Shown here: one piece after another, positions 15,414-24,337 of the stretch
Position numbering within the stretch: position 1 is the first letter of the stretch
Layout of the letters: every line of letters begins with the position of its first letter
The notes under the pieces: model-generated
Database searches by the model: none
What the model was told of the DNA's origin: nothing
The model's input: the letters and a program-made list of their open reading frames with translations, nothing else
Assembly: GCA_050943335.1 (NCBI GenBank)
Contig: JBMNOZ010000010.1
Span: forward strand, 9,875-73,874
DNA from: JBMNOZ01 sp050943335
GTDB taxonomy: Bacteria > Bacillota > Desulfitobacteriia > Desulfitobacteriales > Syntrophobotulaceae
Direction of reading: 5' to 3'
DNA length: 64,000 nt
Made by a program: the position numbers and the translations under genes

Positions 15414-17042
15414 TTACATCATACCTTCCATTCCTGCCCCACCCATGCCGGGCGTTCCAGCAGGAGCGTTTTTCTCCGGTATGTCGGCCACTAGACACTC
15501 CGTAGTCAAGATCATAGCAGCGATGGAGGCTGCATTCTGCAAGGCGGTGCGAGCCACTTTAGCAGGGTCAACAATTCCTGCACTAATCATATCTTCGTAT
15601 TTTTCAGTAGCCGCATTAAAGCCAACGCCTCTACCCTTTTCGCGAACTCTTTCAACGACAACCGAACCTTCCAAGCCAGCATTGTCAGCGATTTGACGGA
15701 CCGGTTCTTCTAAAGCCCGGCGCACAATTGAGACTCCCGTCTTCTGATCACCAACAACATTCAACTTGTCCAGAGCCGATAAAGCATCAATGTAGGTAGT
15801 CCCACCACCGGCCACAATACCTTCTTCTACAGCCGCTCTAGTAGCTGCTAAGGCGTCTTCAATGCGAAGTTTCTTTTCTTTCATTTCTGTTTCTGTAGCT
15901 GCGCCAACCTGAATTACAGCAACTCCACCAGAGAGTTTGGCCAACCGCTCTTGTAGTTTTTCCCTATCAAAATCAGAATCGGTTTCTTCGATTAATTTCT
16001 TAATAGATTCTACTCTCGCTTTTAGGTTTGCTGCATCCCCGGCGCCATCAACAATGGTTGTTTCTTCTTTGGTAACTCTTACCTGACGACAACGGCCGAG
16101 CATTTCTAGAGTTGTGTTTTCTAGTTTTAAACCGAGATCTTCAGTAATTACTTGACCGCCAGTTAAAATTGCAATATCTTCAAGCATTGCCTTACGGCGA
16201 TCGCCAAAGCCAGGGGCTTTAACTGCTACGGCGGTAAAAGTACCTCGTAATTTATTCAAAATCAAGGTCGCCATTGCTTCCCCTTCCAGATCTTCAGCAA
16301 TAATCAAGAGAGGCTTGCTGGCTTGAACTACCTTTTCTAAAACGGGGAGAACATCCTGAACTGCGCTTATTTTCTTATCGGTAATGAGAATATAGGGATC
16401 ATCTAAGACCGCTTCCATCTTATCTGTGTCTGTGATCATGTAAGCTGAAACATAACCACGATCAAACTGCATACCTTCGACAACTTCCAGTTCAGTGGTC
16501 ATGCCCTTTCCTTCCTCGACGGTAATAACGCCGTCTTTACCGACTTTCTCCATTGCTTCGGCGATTAACTCCCCGATCTCATCGTCCCCGGCCGAGATGG
16601 AGGCTACTTGGGCAATTGCTGATTTGTTTTCTATGTTCTTAGCTGTAGCTTTAATATCCCCAATCACTGCCTCTACGGCTTTTTCAATACCGCGTTTGAT
16701 TTCCATCGGATTGGCGCCAGCAGCAACGTTCTTTAATCCCTCGCGGATAATAGCTTGGGCCAAAACAGTGGCAGTAGTTGTTCCGTCTCCGGCAACATCA
16801 TTAGTCTTGGTTGCCACTTCTTTAACCAATTGGGCACCCATGTTTTCAAATGCATCTTCTAATTCAATATCTCTAGCAATAGTTACTCCGTCGTTGGTAA
16901 TCGCTGGAGAACCGAATTTTTTGTCCAAAACAACATTTCGACCTTTAGGGCCTAAAGTTATACGAACTGCTTCTGCCAGCTTATTCACTCCACGTTCTAA
17001 AGCATGGCGGGCCTCTTCATTAAAAATCATTTGCTTGGCCAT
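15414..17042 (-). CDS. groL: GroEL, 60-kDa chaperonin
   Basis: 542 residues, full length. It starts MAKQMIFNEEARHALERG, carries LGPKGRNVVLDKKFGSP and the nucleotide-binding GDGTTTATVLAQ, and ends with a GGM-rich tail (GMGGAGMEGMM). The double-ring chaperonin folds client proteins in the cytosol with ATP and the GroES lid. It follows groES by 46 bases and has a good RBS (AGGAGGAT). Transcription is controlled from the CIRCE/sigma-A promoter upstream of groES and ends at 15356-15314. Confidence 0.98.
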   Translation of the reverse strand: MAKQMIFNEEARHALERGVNKLAEAVRITLGPKGRNVVLDKKFGSPAITNDGVTIARDIELEDAFENMGAQLVKEVATKTNDVAGDGTTTATVLAQAIIREGLKNVAAGANPMEIKRGIEKAVEAVIGDIKATAKNIENKSAIAQVASISAGDDEIGELIAEAMEKVGKDGVITVEEGKGMTTELEVVEGMQFDRGYVSAYMITDTDKMEAVLDDPYILITDKKISAVQDVLPVLEKVVQASKPLLIIAEDLEGEAMATLILNKLRGTFTAVAVKAPGFGDRRKAMLEDIAILTGGQVITEDLGLKLENTTLEMLGRCRQVRVTKEETTIVDGAGDAANLKARVESIKKLIEETDSDFDREKLQERLAKLSGGVAVIQVGAATETEMKEKKLRIEDALAATRAAVEEGIVAGGGTTYIDALSALDKLNVVGDQKTGVSIVRRALEEPVRQIADNAGLEGSVVVERVREKGRGVGFNAATEKYEDMISAGIVDPAKVARTALQNAASIAAMILTTECLVADIPEKNAPAGTPGMGGAGMEGMM

Positions 17043-17088
17043 TAAACATATCCTCCTTATAATTCAAATTTCAAATTTTTTAGATGTT

Positions 17089-17373
17089 TTATCCTATTAT
17101 GGCTTGAATATCAGATTCTCTGAGGATTAAGTACTCCTCACCGTCATATTTGATCTCTGTACCAGCGTATTTGGAATAGATTACCCGATCTCCTACTTTT
17201 ACTTCTAGAGGAATTCTTTCCCCTTTCTCAATTTTGCCGGGCCCTACAGCGATGATTTCCCCCTCTTGGGGCTTTTCTTTAGCGGTATCCGGCATAATAA
17301 TTCCGCCTTTGGTTTTTTCCTCGGATGGCAGAGCTTTAACTATAACTCTATCAGCCAATGGTTTAAGTTTCAT
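17089..17373 (-). CDS. groS: GroES, co-chaperonin
   Basis: 94 residues, the standard length. It starts MKLKPLADRVIVKALPSEE, has the mobile loop KTKGGIIMPDTAKEKPQEG (about 20-38) and GDRVIYSKYAGTEIKYDGEEYLILRESDIQAI. It forms the heptameric lid of GroEL. It is the first gene of groESL, with RBS AGGAGGGAT before the ATG and a CIRCE operator in the leader. Confidence 0.98.
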   Translation of the reverse strand: MKLKPLADRVIVKALPSEEKTKGGIIMPDTAKEKPQEGEIIAVGPGKIEKGERIPLEVKVGDRVIYSKYAGTEIKYDGEEYLILRESDIQAIIG

Positions 17374-17419
17374 AAGTAGTATCCCTCCTTGAAATCTTAA
17401 GCTTTTCTTTTGGTTATTG

Positions 17420-17446
17420 TTAGCACTCTATCAAGATGAGTGCTAA
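17420..17446 (-). promoter_or_regulatory. CIRCE operator (HrcA site)
   Basis: TTAGCACTC, 9-base spacer, GAGTGCTAA: a perfect CIRCE element just downstream of the groES promoter. HrcA represses groESL here and is released on heat stress; hrcA is not in the window. Confidence 0.95.
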
Positions 17447-17458
17447 CATCTAGGTATA

Positions 17459-17487
17459 ATAATATGCAAGGACAAGAAGTTATGCAA
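17459..17487 (-). promoter_or_regulatory. Sigma-A promoter of groESL
   Basis: On the minus strand TTGCAT (17487-17482), 17-base spacer, TATTAT (17464-17459), immediately upstream of CIRCE. The remaining stretch to mobA (17488-17665) is A+T-rich and I see nothing else in it. Confidence 0.6.
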
Positions 17488-17665
17488 CCTTATCCACGCA
17501 TAATTATTTCCATTTATGGCTAGTTTACTCATGATTTCTCATCTATTCTAATAGTTACAACATCATTTAAGGAAAAGCACATTTTTCCCCTCTAACAACT
17601 AAATATTCATAGTTTCTAAACGTATAATAACCATTGTTTTCCCAGTTTATTCAGTTTTTAAGTAA

Positions 17666-18283
17666 TTAATCCAACCTCTTTTGAGTTTTGGCAAGTATTT
17701 TTTCCCACTCTTCCGGGGTATTAACATTCTTCAAGCTCTCAATCATTAGCTGCCGGAACAAAGGATTCTGAATAACGGCTAAATCAACGATTTTAGAAGA
17801 ACATTCCTCCAATAAATCCAACAACCTTAGTTCCCCATCTTTTATTTTTTTCTCCACTAAGGGTAATATTCTTCGATGATAAAAGGCGTGGAGAGCGTGG
17901 ATCTTACCAACGTCCTTTACTAAAACCATATCTTGATCTTCGCACTGCTCATATAAGTAATAAATTGCCTGTTTATTCAAGAGGGGCATATCGCAAGCCA
18001 CTAAAAAAACATAGTCAAACCTCGCTTCTGGTAAGACTGAAAACAGTCCTCCCAAAGGCCCCCGACCCTTATAAACATCTGTTACGGTTTTAAAACCGAA
18101 ATCGGAATACAATTCTCTTTCCCGGCAACTAATTAAAACTTCAGCAAAAGTCTCTTCCAGTATTTTTAGACTTCTGCTGATTAAAGGTTGTCCCTCGATT
18201 TCTAAAAAAGCTTTGTTTTTCCCCATACGGCGGCTTTCACCGCCCACTAAAAGAACCCCCGTGCAGGGTATTTTTTTTCCCAC
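17666..18283 (-). CDS. mobA: MobA, molybdenum cofactor guanylyltransferase
   Basis: 205 residues. The nucleotidyltransferase signature LLVGGESRRMGKNKAFLEIEG (residues 11-31) is the MobA GTP-binding loop. RGPLGGLFSVL and FLVACDMPLL (metal-binding aspartate) follow. It attaches GMP to Mo-molybdopterin to give the guanine dinucleotide cofactor of DMSO-reductase-type enzymes. Start GTG at 18283. It stands apart from the cofactor operon at 32-38 kb, so other molybdoenzymes besides the AOR family (which uses no dinucleotide form) are likely in this genome. The neighbouring degV gene runs in the same direction, ending 47 bases upstream. Confidence 0.88.
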   Translation of the reverse strand: MGKKIPCTGVLLVGGESRRMGKNKAFLEIEGQPLISRSLKILEETFAEVLISCRERELYSDFGFKTVTDVYKGRGPLGGLFSVLPEARFDYVFLVACDMPLLNKQAIYYLYEQCEDQDMVLVKDVGKIHALHAFYHRRILPLVEKKIKDGELRLLDLLEECSSKIVDLAVIQNPLFRQLMIESLKNVNTPEEWEKILAKTQKRLD

Positions 18284-18329
18284 AAGTTTCTACATCCTTT
18301 TGCTTGAATTGACTCCTATTATAGCACAA

Positions 18330-19166
18330 TTACAAACAACATACTCCCACACAACCAGCCCCGGTATGAGTTCCCACCACCGAGCCAATCTCACATTCAA
18401 TAATTCTCTGCGGTTTATGATCTTTTAAAATTATTTCTTTTAGTTCTTCCAATCCAGCTTTATTGTCGGCATGTGCTAAATAAATCGTTTTCGAATTAAA
18501 ATCGATATTGTTTTTCTTTGCTTCTTCCAACACCCAAGCATAAGCTTTTTTCAAGCCTCTAGCTTTACCTTTTAAAACTACTTCCCCGTCTTTAATAGTG
18601 ATAAGCGGCTTGATCCCCAAAAAGCTTCCTGCCAAGGCGCCTGTCGCTGTCAAGCGTCCCCCTTTTTTGAGATTCTCCAAATTATTGATAATACCGCATA
18701 GAAAAATCTGTTTTTTTATTCTTTCCAAATAATTAACAATCTCATTTAAACTTTGTCCCTGAAGGGCTTTCTCCGCCGCCTCAACCACTAAAAGTCCCAA
18801 TCCAAAGGTCGCACTTTCGGAATCGACTACCTGTACCCTTTGATCAGCGAGAGTTTTCTTGGCCAAAAAAGCTGAACTGCAAGTCCCGCTAAGTTTAGAG
18901 GAGATAAAGATCCCTAAGACCTCATCTCCGTTATCCAAATGTTTTTGAAAAACTTTTATAAACTCCTCCGGATTAACTTGAGCAGTGGTGGGGAGCTCTT
19001 TGGCCTTGGCCATTTTAGCATAAAATTCAGAGTTGGTGATAGTTACCCCGTCGATAAACTCTTCTTCCCCAAAAAATACCTTTAGAGGTACTACTGTAAT
19101 TCCTAATCCCCGCACCACCTCTGCTGGCAGATCACAGGTGCTGTCAGTTACAATCTTTATAGCCAT
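18330..19166 (-). CDS. DegV family fatty-acid-binding protein
   Basis: 278 residues, typical for the family. It starts MAIKIVTDSTCDLP, the hallmark DegV N-terminus, and has ISSKLSGTCSSA, VVDSESATFGLG and the C-terminal GSVVGTHTGAGCVGV, which form the fatty-acid pocket. In Firmicutes such FakB-type proteins present fatty acids to the kinase FakA for incorporation into phospholipid. No fakA is in the window. RBS is GGAGGGTT before the ATG. It ends 47 bases before mobA and follows marR in the same direction, with 59 bases between. Confidence 0.9.
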   Translation of the reverse strand: MAIKIVTDSTCDLPAEVVRGLGITVVPLKVFFGEEEFIDGVTITNSEFYAKMAKAKELPTTAQVNPEEFIKVFQKHLDNGDEVLGIFISSKLSGTCSSAFLAKKTLADQRVQVVDSESATFGLGLLVVEAAEKALQGQSLNEIVNYLERIKKQIFLCGIINNLENLKKGGRLTATGALAGSFLGIKPLITIKDGEVVLKGKARGLKKAYAWVLEEAKKNNIDFNSKTIYLAHADNKAGLEELKEIILKDHKPQRIIECEIGSVVGTHTGAGCVGVCCL

Positions 19167-19225
19167 TTAACCCTCCATAGTGATTAAACTTAAAACTTTT
19201 ATTCAAACCGCCCTGTTTTAATAGA

Positions 19226-19696
19226 CTATGTTCTTTCCCCTTGCTTTCTCTTAATTTTGTATTTCTTTTTGAAATAGCTATTTATATTACCCAGGGCAGA
19301 CACCAAGATTTTCATCTCTTCTTCAGTGAGCCTTGAAATTGTGGTTTGAATCATCTCATCATGAAATTCAGCATGATGCTTAAAGGCTCTTTCCCCTTTT
19401 TCAGTCAAAGAAATTAAAACAATGCGTCGATCTTCACTACTTCTCGTACGATTGACATACCCTTTGCGAACTAAATTATTGATTGTAATGGTCAAAGTAC
19501 CGATTGTGATATCGAGATCACGGGCTACAGCCGACATATTACGCTTCTGTTGCAACCCAATCGCCTCGAGAACATGAATCTCTGTCATCGACAAATCTCG
19601 AAACTCGCCAACCTTCAAACATTGCTCTTCAATTTGCAGGATGTCATTGAACAATTTCACCAAAAGCTCATTCAGAGTACCGTATAAGCTATCCAT
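19226..19696 (-). CDS. MarR family transcriptional regulator
   Basis: 156 residues. The winged helix contains LSMTEIHVLEAIGLQQ and NMSAVARDLDITIGTLTITINNLVRKGYVNRTRSSEDRRIVLISLTEKG, a textbook MarR recognition helix and wing. The C-terminal helices (EEEMKILVSALGNIN) form the dimer. FabT-type MarR proteins control fatty-acid genes in Firmicutes, and the position directly upstream of a DegV/FakB gene makes a lipid-related role plausible, though this is inference. It has its own sigma-A promoter. Confidence 0.88.
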   Translation of the reverse strand: MDSLYGTLNELLVKLFNDILQIEEQCLKVGEFRDLSMTEIHVLEAIGLQQKRNMSAVARDLDITIGTLTITINNLVRKGYVNRTRSSEDRRIVLISLTEKGERAFKHHAEFHDEMIQTTISRLTEEEMKILVSALGNINSYFKKKYKIKRKQGERT

Positions 19697-19745
19697 AGCC
19701 CTCTCCCGCTAATTACTTTGATATCCAAACTATTTTATCTTTTTA

Positions 19746-19774
19746 AATATATTCGAAGTCTGAAAATTTGTCAA
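19746..19774 (-). promoter_or_regulatory. Sigma-A promoter of the marR gene
   Basis: Minus-strand TTGACA (19774-19769), 17-base spacer, TATATT (19751-19746), about 50 bases before the marR start. Confidence 0.7.
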
Positions 19775-19922
19775 TCACTATCTCGGATTTTTATAAAATT
19801 AATTTTCAACAGACACATGCCTTGGCCAAGCAGCATATTATACATGGACAAGTCGAATTTTCTAACCTTCTTTCTTATGATAGCCCTTTGGGTTTGAATA
19901 ATTCTAAAAGGAGGAAAAACAG

Positions 19923-20132
19923 ATGGCCTTGCTTTTTAACAGATCAGGCATTTGCAGCCGTCCCCTGGTCCCTGCGCGCCGGACTCCACGCCTTTCTAGA
20001 TTCTTTTGGGGCCTTGTTCTTGGCGCTTTGCTTGTCGCTCTATTGATTGTATTATTCATTTTAAGTCCTGTCGTGGCAATTATTGCTGCTTTAGCACTCT
20101 TAGTCTTTCTCATTTTAAGGACGCTTTTCTAA
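19923..20132 (+). CDS. Small membrane protein, unknown
   Basis: 69 residues. The ATG is 7 bases after AGGAGG, a convincing ribosome site. Residues 1-26 are basic with several arginines and prolines; residues 27-69 form two hydrophobic segments (FFWGLVLGALLVALLIVLF and VVAIIAALALLVFLIL). A clear terminator follows at 20209. I do not recognise a family. The strong start signal, terminator and membrane composition support it as a real gene, perhaps a stress or cell-envelope peptide. It is transcribed opposite to its neighbours. Confidence 0.55.
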   Translation: MALLFNRSGICSRPLVPARRTPRLSRFFWGLVLGALLVALLIVLFILSPVVAIIAALALLVFLILRTLF

Positions 20133-20208
20133 AGGCTTCAAAACTACAACGTTTTCTCTGAAGCCGGAACGGGGACGAAAGATGTAAATTCGGCTTTGTC
20201 AAAACGAA

Positions 20209-20249
20209 GTGTCGCCAATGCTTTTTTAAGTATTTGGCGACACTTTTTT
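20209..20249 (+). terminator. Intrinsic terminator
   Basis: GTGTCGCCAA (20209-20218) pairs with TTGGCGACAC (20234-20243), followed by six T. It ends the small membrane gene; on the other strand it lies just beyond the NYN gene. Confidence 0.8.
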
Positions 20250-20262
20250 AATTCGTCCGGCT

Positions 20263-21123
20263 TTATTCTTCACTTTGATCTTCCTTAAGCTCTGAACTCA
20301 ATCTGGAATAGCGGGCTTGCAAAGCAGGGAGTTTCTCCCCTATAAGATTGCGAATTGTTTCTTCCTCCAAATTTAAAAGATATATTTTTGTTTTTTTAAT
20401 CGCTAAATTAGGATCGTATAACTCTCTTTCCAGAAGATAATTCTCATTTAACAGGTAATGAATAAACTCCTTTATCTCCGTAGTGGATCGACCTAGGTTT
20501 TGGCTTAAGAAAGCTCGGGCTTTAGTAGAAGCTACATAGGGTAACCTAGTTTGCAACTCCGCAATCAATTCCACCCCCTCTACCAGATCCTCAGATGGAG
20601 TATAAGGGGTTAAGTCTTTCTTAAGAAACTCAGCGTAAACATCAAAACTTTCACAATAGGGGTATAGGGAGTGGTGGGTTTTATTTTGCACTCCGATTAT
20701 TCTCACTTCTTTACCCCAAGACCTTATTCTACGGATCAGGGGTAAAAACCCGCCGTCCCCGGTAAATAATAAAAAAAGATCTGTCGTTTTATATCGGGTA
20801 AATAAAATTTCCTGGACTTCCAGCATCAGCTCAGTGTCGGCCGCGTTTTTCCTTACCGGTGTCCCGGAGTAGCTATTTTTCCCGTAGACGTGGCGAGTAA
20901 AAATATTTCTCTTTTCAAACTCGGTTTGGGTGCGCCAGAATTCTTCTTTATCAAAATTCGCATATAGATAAACAGCTTGCAAATCCAGTTTTCTATAAGC
21001 CGCATATTTATTCAAAAGGGCGATGAATTCCTGAGGCTTAAATCTATAACCCTCTTCATGAAGGCCCGTCCAAATATTCTCATAATCCACAAAGCCAATT
21101 GCCTTCATCTTCCGATACCCCAC
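20263..21123 (-). CDS. NYN domain (LabA/DUF88) protein
   Basis: 286 residues. The N-terminal PIN-like NYN fold has AIGFVDYENIW (first acidic residue), KNAADTELMLEVQEILF, LFTGDGGFLPLIRRIRSWGKEVRIIGV, with the conserved aspartates of a metal-dependent nuclease site. The C-terminal part (about 190-286) is helical, like the winged-helix tail of LabA proteins. It is probably a cytosolic RNA-processing factor; the target is unknown. The start is uncertain: GTG at 21123 or ATG at 21108, neither with a strong ribosome site. It is a single gene between a terminator and the formyl-THF ligase gene. Confidence 0.8.
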   Translation of the reverse strand: MGYRKMKAIGFVDYENIWTGLHEEGYRFKPQEFIALLNKYAAYRKLDLQAVYLYANFDKEEFWRTQTEFEKRNIFTRHVYGKNSYSGTPVRKNAADTELMLEVQEILFTRYKTTDLFLLFTGDGGFLPLIRRIRSWGKEVRIIGVQNKTHHSLYPYCESFDVYAEFLKKDLTPYTPSEDLVEGVELIAELQTRLPYVASTKARAFLSQNLGRSTTEIKEFIHYLLNENYLLERELYDPNLAIKKTKIYLLNLEEETIRNLIGEKLPALQARYSRLSSELKEDQSEE

Positions 21124-21214
21124 TTTGTATTTATTGTCTTGTACAATCTATGTCCAAAGTGGACAAGAAGTGAATACCGTGGGGCAAGAGAATAACTAAA
21201 AAGAATCTTTAGAA

Positions 21215-21814
21215 TTAAGATTTTCCGCCGGGATTTACGGCAGGGTAAATTATACCGTCCTCGGTCACGATCAAAGACATTCTAACGTCATGCTCCTCAA
21301 CTTCAATTTTTTCCGCCATTTGGCAAGAGAATGCAAGTCCTACAAGGAGGGTATCTGCCCGCAGTTGGGGCAAAAAACGATCATAATAACCCCGGCCAAA
21401 ACCGACGCGATTTCCTTGAGAATCAAAGGCCACTCCCGGAACTAATACAAGGTCTATCTCTCTGGGGTCTACTGGATTGAGTCGCCCCGCTCTCGGTTCT
21501 CGAATACCGAACTTCCCTTTTTGAATATCTCGGGTCAGATCAACAATCTGACAGGGTAGAATCTCCTGACCTTGACAAAAAGGAATAATTAGCCTTTTTC
21601 CCGTTTCTAATATGTTTTCAGCAATCGCGGTTGTTTCCACTTCCTCCTGGAAATCCAAATAAACCATCACTGTAGAACTGTCTTTATAACCCGGCAAGGA
21701 GAACACAATTTTCTGAATAGCCATGCTTTTAAGATGGCGTTCTTCGGTTGTTAGTGATTTTCTACACTGGAGCCGGGAACTTCTCGCTGTTTCTTTGGTA
21801 AGCATTCCAGTCAA
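21215..21814 (-). CDS. 5-formyltetrahydrofolate cyclo-ligase
   Basis: 199 residues, usual length. Signatures: RLIIPFCQG, IREPRAG, and the folate/ATP-binding LVLVPGVAFDSQGNRVGFGRGYYDRFL (about residues 120-147). It converts 5-formyl-THF to 5,10-methenyl-THF with ATP in the cytosol, clearing the stable folate form. The start is likely ATG 21814 or the internal MLTKETARSS ATG three codons later. It follows the tsaD group in direction but is separated from it by 210 bases without an obvious gene. Confidence 0.92.
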   Translation of the reverse strand: MTGMLTKETARSSRLQCRKSLTTEERHLKSMAIQKIVFSLPGYKDSSTVMVYLDFQEEVETTAIAENILETGKRLIIPFCQGQEILPCQIVDLTRDIQKGKFGIREPRAGRLNPVDPREIDLVLVPGVAFDSQGNRVGFGRGYYDRFLPQLRADTLLVGLAFSCQMAEKIEVEEHDVRMSLIVTEDGIIYPAVNPGGKS

Positions 21815-22024
21815 TCTCTCCCAATTTCTAAAGCTAAGATCATGTGTTTTTCGACAAGTTGTTAGTTATTATTTCATGATCTTTATTATTATTCCTTTAT
21901 GTTCTTTATTTCTTTTCTTTTCCAGAAATTTATCCCCAATTCTAAAGGGAGAAAATACGCTTTTTGAACCCTTATCCACATTATCCACAAAGCTTGTGGA
22001 TAACTAAAGATCCCGGATTATTTT

Positions 22025-23080
22025 CTATAATGATCTAAAAGGTGGTTTATCTCCTAAACCTAAACCGGGAATGGCATTTAATTTCCAGGATGAATACTTT
22101 CCTTCCAAAAAGTGATAATATCCAGCAATGGAGATCATAGCGCCATTGTCTGTGCACAGAGAAAGAGAAGGATAAACAAAACGGATGTTATTGTTTAAGG
22201 AATCCAATTCCTGCGCTAGGTTTTCTCTTAGACTGGTGTTGGCTGCTACTCCTCCTGCTAAAGCCAGGGTTTTGATTTCCGGAAATTTTGCTAAGGCTCT
22301 CTTCGTTTTGGCAACTAATATGTCAATGACTGCTTTTTGAAAAGAAGCAGCCACATCGTTAATATCCAGGGTTTGCCCCTTCATTTTAGCGGTATTCAAA
22401 GTGTTCAAAACGGCCGATTTTAGACCGCTAAAACTAAAATCAAGACTGTCCGCTTCTAACATTGCTCTAGGAAAGTCAAAAGCATTTGGATCCCCCGCAA
22501 CTGCCGCCTTTTCAATCTCTGGTCCCCCCGGATAACCCAGCCCTAAAGTACGAGCTATTTTATCAAACGCTTCCCCAGCGGCATCATCCCTGGTAGAACC
22601 CAAAACTTCGTAGTCCAGATGTTTTTTGGAAAGCAAGAGATTGGTATGCCCACCGGAAACTAACAAAGTCAGGATTGGAAACTCCAAATCCGAATGTTCC
22701 AAGAAATTGGCATAGATGTGCCCTTCCAGATGATTAATGCCCAAGAGGGGAATTCCCGCGGCATAAGCCATGGCCTTGGCCGCAGCCACCCCGACTAGCA
22801 AGGATCCCACCAGCCCCGGGCCATAGGTTACAGCAATCGCAGAAAGATCTTCAAACTTTAGCCCTGCCTTATTCATAGCCTGTCCCACAACATCCCGGAT
22901 ATGGAGACAGTGCTCCCGGGAAGCGATTTCGGGAACAACGCCCCCGAATTTGCGGTGAGTATTGATCTGGGAGGTTATGATATGACTCAGAAGTTCTTTC
23001 CCGTTTTTTAAGACCGCCGCCGAGGTTTCGTCACAGCTAGTCTCAATGCCAAGGATGATAATGTCTTTTTTCGCTGACAA
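22025..23080 (-). CDS. tsaD: TsaD, tRNA t6A threonylcarbamoyltransferase
   Basis: 351 residues, full length. The ASKHA-fold motifs are present: LGIETSCDETSAAV, the metal-binding EIASREHCLHI (HXXXH type), YGPGLVGSLLVG, LVSGGHTNLL, and GGVAANTSLR. It transfers the threonylcarbamoyl group to A37 of ANN-decoding tRNAs in complex with TsaB and TsaE, both encoded just upstream in the same direction. Gap to rimI is 16 bases. The gene is the last of this cluster. Confidence 0.97.
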   Translation of the reverse strand: MSAKKDIIILGIETSCDETSAAVLKNGKELLSHIITSQINTHRKFGGVVPEIASREHCLHIRDVVGQAMNKAGLKFEDLSAIAVTYGPGLVGSLLVGVAAAKAMAYAAGIPLLGINHLEGHIYANFLEHSDLEFPILTLLVSGGHTNLLLSKKHLDYEVLGSTRDDAAGEAFDKIARTLGLGYPGGPEIEKAAVAGDPNAFDFPRAMLEADSLDFSFSGLKSAVLNTLNTAKMKGQTLDINDVAASFQKAVIDILVAKTKRALAKFPEIKTLALAGGVAANTSLRENLAQELDSLNNNIRFVYPSLSLCTDNGAMISIAGYYHFLEGKYSSWKLNAIPGLGLGDKPPFRSL

Positions 23081-23096
23081 ATTAATCCCTCCCTAA

Positions 23097-23552
23097 TTAT
23101 AGCTGAGCCCACATAATAATAGCATCTTCGCGGTTATCCGAGTAATACCCCTTTCTCACCCCCACAGGTTTAAAGCCCAGTTTGCGATATAAGTTCTGAG
23201 CTTTGGAATTGGAAGCTCTGACTTCTAAGGTCACTTTGGTAATTCCTAAACCCGGCATAATCCTGAGGACCTGGCGCATTAGATATTCGCCCCAACCTTG
23301 ACCGCGTTTTCCGGGCCAGATAGCTACATTAGTAATATGAGCTTCCCCGAGCACCACCCAAAAACCAATATAACCGATAACTTTTTTTTCTATTTCCAAA
23401 CAATAATAGCGGGCCATTATATTTCTCACCAGTTCCGAATAAAAGGACTCCGCAGACCAAGGATTGGAAAAAGACACTTCCTCGATGGCAATAACAGTAG
23501 GGATATCATCCACTGCCATGGGCCTGATTCTTATATCTTCAACCGCTAACAT
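23097..23552 (-). CDS. rimI: RimI-type ribosomal protein N-acetyltransferase
   Basis: 151 residues, GNAT fold. The N-terminus has RPMAVDDIPTVIAIEEVSFSNPWS; the acetyl-CoA loop is WPGKRGQGWGEYLM (R/Q-x-x-G-x-G/A); the tail has LEVRASNSKAQNLYRKLGFKPVGVRKGYY. RimI acetylates the N-terminus of ribosomal protein S18. The arrangement tsaE-tsaB-rimI-tsaD is a common Firmicutes operon. Spacing of 11 bases to tsaB and 16 to tsaD supports co-transcription. Confidence 0.93.
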   Translation of the reverse strand: MLAVEDIRIRPMAVDDIPTVIAIEEVSFSNPWSAESFYSELVRNIMARYYCLEIEKKVIGYIGFWVVLGEAHITNVAIWPGKRGQGWGEYLMRQVLRIMPGLGITKVTLEVRASNSKAQNLYRKLGFKPVGVRKGYYSDNREDAIIMWAQL

Positions 23553-23563
23553 ATTCTAATCAC

Positions 23564-24310
23564 CTATAGAGTCTTTATTTGGGATTTTCCCGCTTTGAGG
23601 AGTTCTGCCTGTTTTTTTCTGTACTTTACTTCCGCTTCTGAAGCTCGCAGATAAAAGGGCAAAACGACCTCTTCGGGAGAGGGAGGATTATTCTTTCTTT
23701 GCAACCAGCACTTCCAAGCTTCATAAGCGGCATAAGCGCCTCGGGGCAAGTAATTAAACTCTAAGGGGATTTGGGCTTGCTCTCCCAATTTTTCCCGTAA
23801 GAATTCCCGGGCTCCAACTAAAGCATCCCCCACAAAGAAAAATTGTTGATCCTTTTTTATTAGTTTAGTTGTTAACTCTTCTGGGGTGATGGCTAAGGGC
23901 CCCTCAAGGGCTTTCATTTCTTGCTCGTAGCGATAATGTCCATAATACCATTCTCCCTTCCGAGCATCCAGAATTACCACAGTTTCTTCCCGGCGCCCCC
24001 AGCCGGCCCAAGCCAAGGTATCTAAAGTAGTCATCCCGATCAGGGGGATTTTAAGTACCTGAGCCAATCCCCCAGCAGTAGCCAGGCCGATTCTGATGCC
24101 CGTGAAAGATCCCGGTCCCCGCACTACCCCGATAAACCCCAGATCCTTTAAGCTCCAATCCGCAGCCTTTAAGAGCTGATCCAACATTGGAATTAATCTT
24201 TCGGAATGATTTCTTCCGGTATGGAGAAAACTTTCTCCAATTAACTTGCCCTTTTCCCCCAAGGCAAGAGCTGTAATCTTTGTTGTTGTATCAATGGTTA
24301 AATATCTCAT
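23564..24310 (-). CDS. tsaB: TsaB, t6A synthesis partner protein
   Basis: About 248 residues. Starts MRYLTIDTTTKITALALG (ASKHA N-terminus) at the ATG 24310, chosen because GGGGGATTT precedes it; an earlier in-frame start is possible. Conserved GRNHSERLIPMLDQLL, VVRGPGSFTGIRIGLATAGGLA and VILDARKGEWYYG. TsaB is the inactive paralog of TsaD and bridges TsaD and TsaE in the cytosol. C-terminal residues are lysine-rich. It lies between tsaE and rimI with short gaps. Confidence 0.93.
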   Translation of the reverse strand: MRYLTIDTTTKITALALGEKGKLIGESFLHTGRNHSERLIPMLDQLLKAADWSLKDLGFIGVVRGPGSFTGIRIGLATAGGLAQVLKIPLIGMTTLDTLAWAGWGRREETVVILDARKGEWYYGHYRYEQEMKALEGPLAITPEELTTKLIKKDQQFFFVGDALVGAREFLREKLGEQAQIPLEFNYLPRGAYAAYEAWKCWLQRKNNPPSPEEVVLPFYLRASEAEVKYRKKQAELLKAGKSQIKTL

Positions 24311-24337
24311 AAATCCCCCGTTAGTTCTCAATTAGTT

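Noticed and set aside
15445..17130. Long open frames antisense to groEL
   Set aside because: Shadows of the groEL coding frame without ribosome sites.
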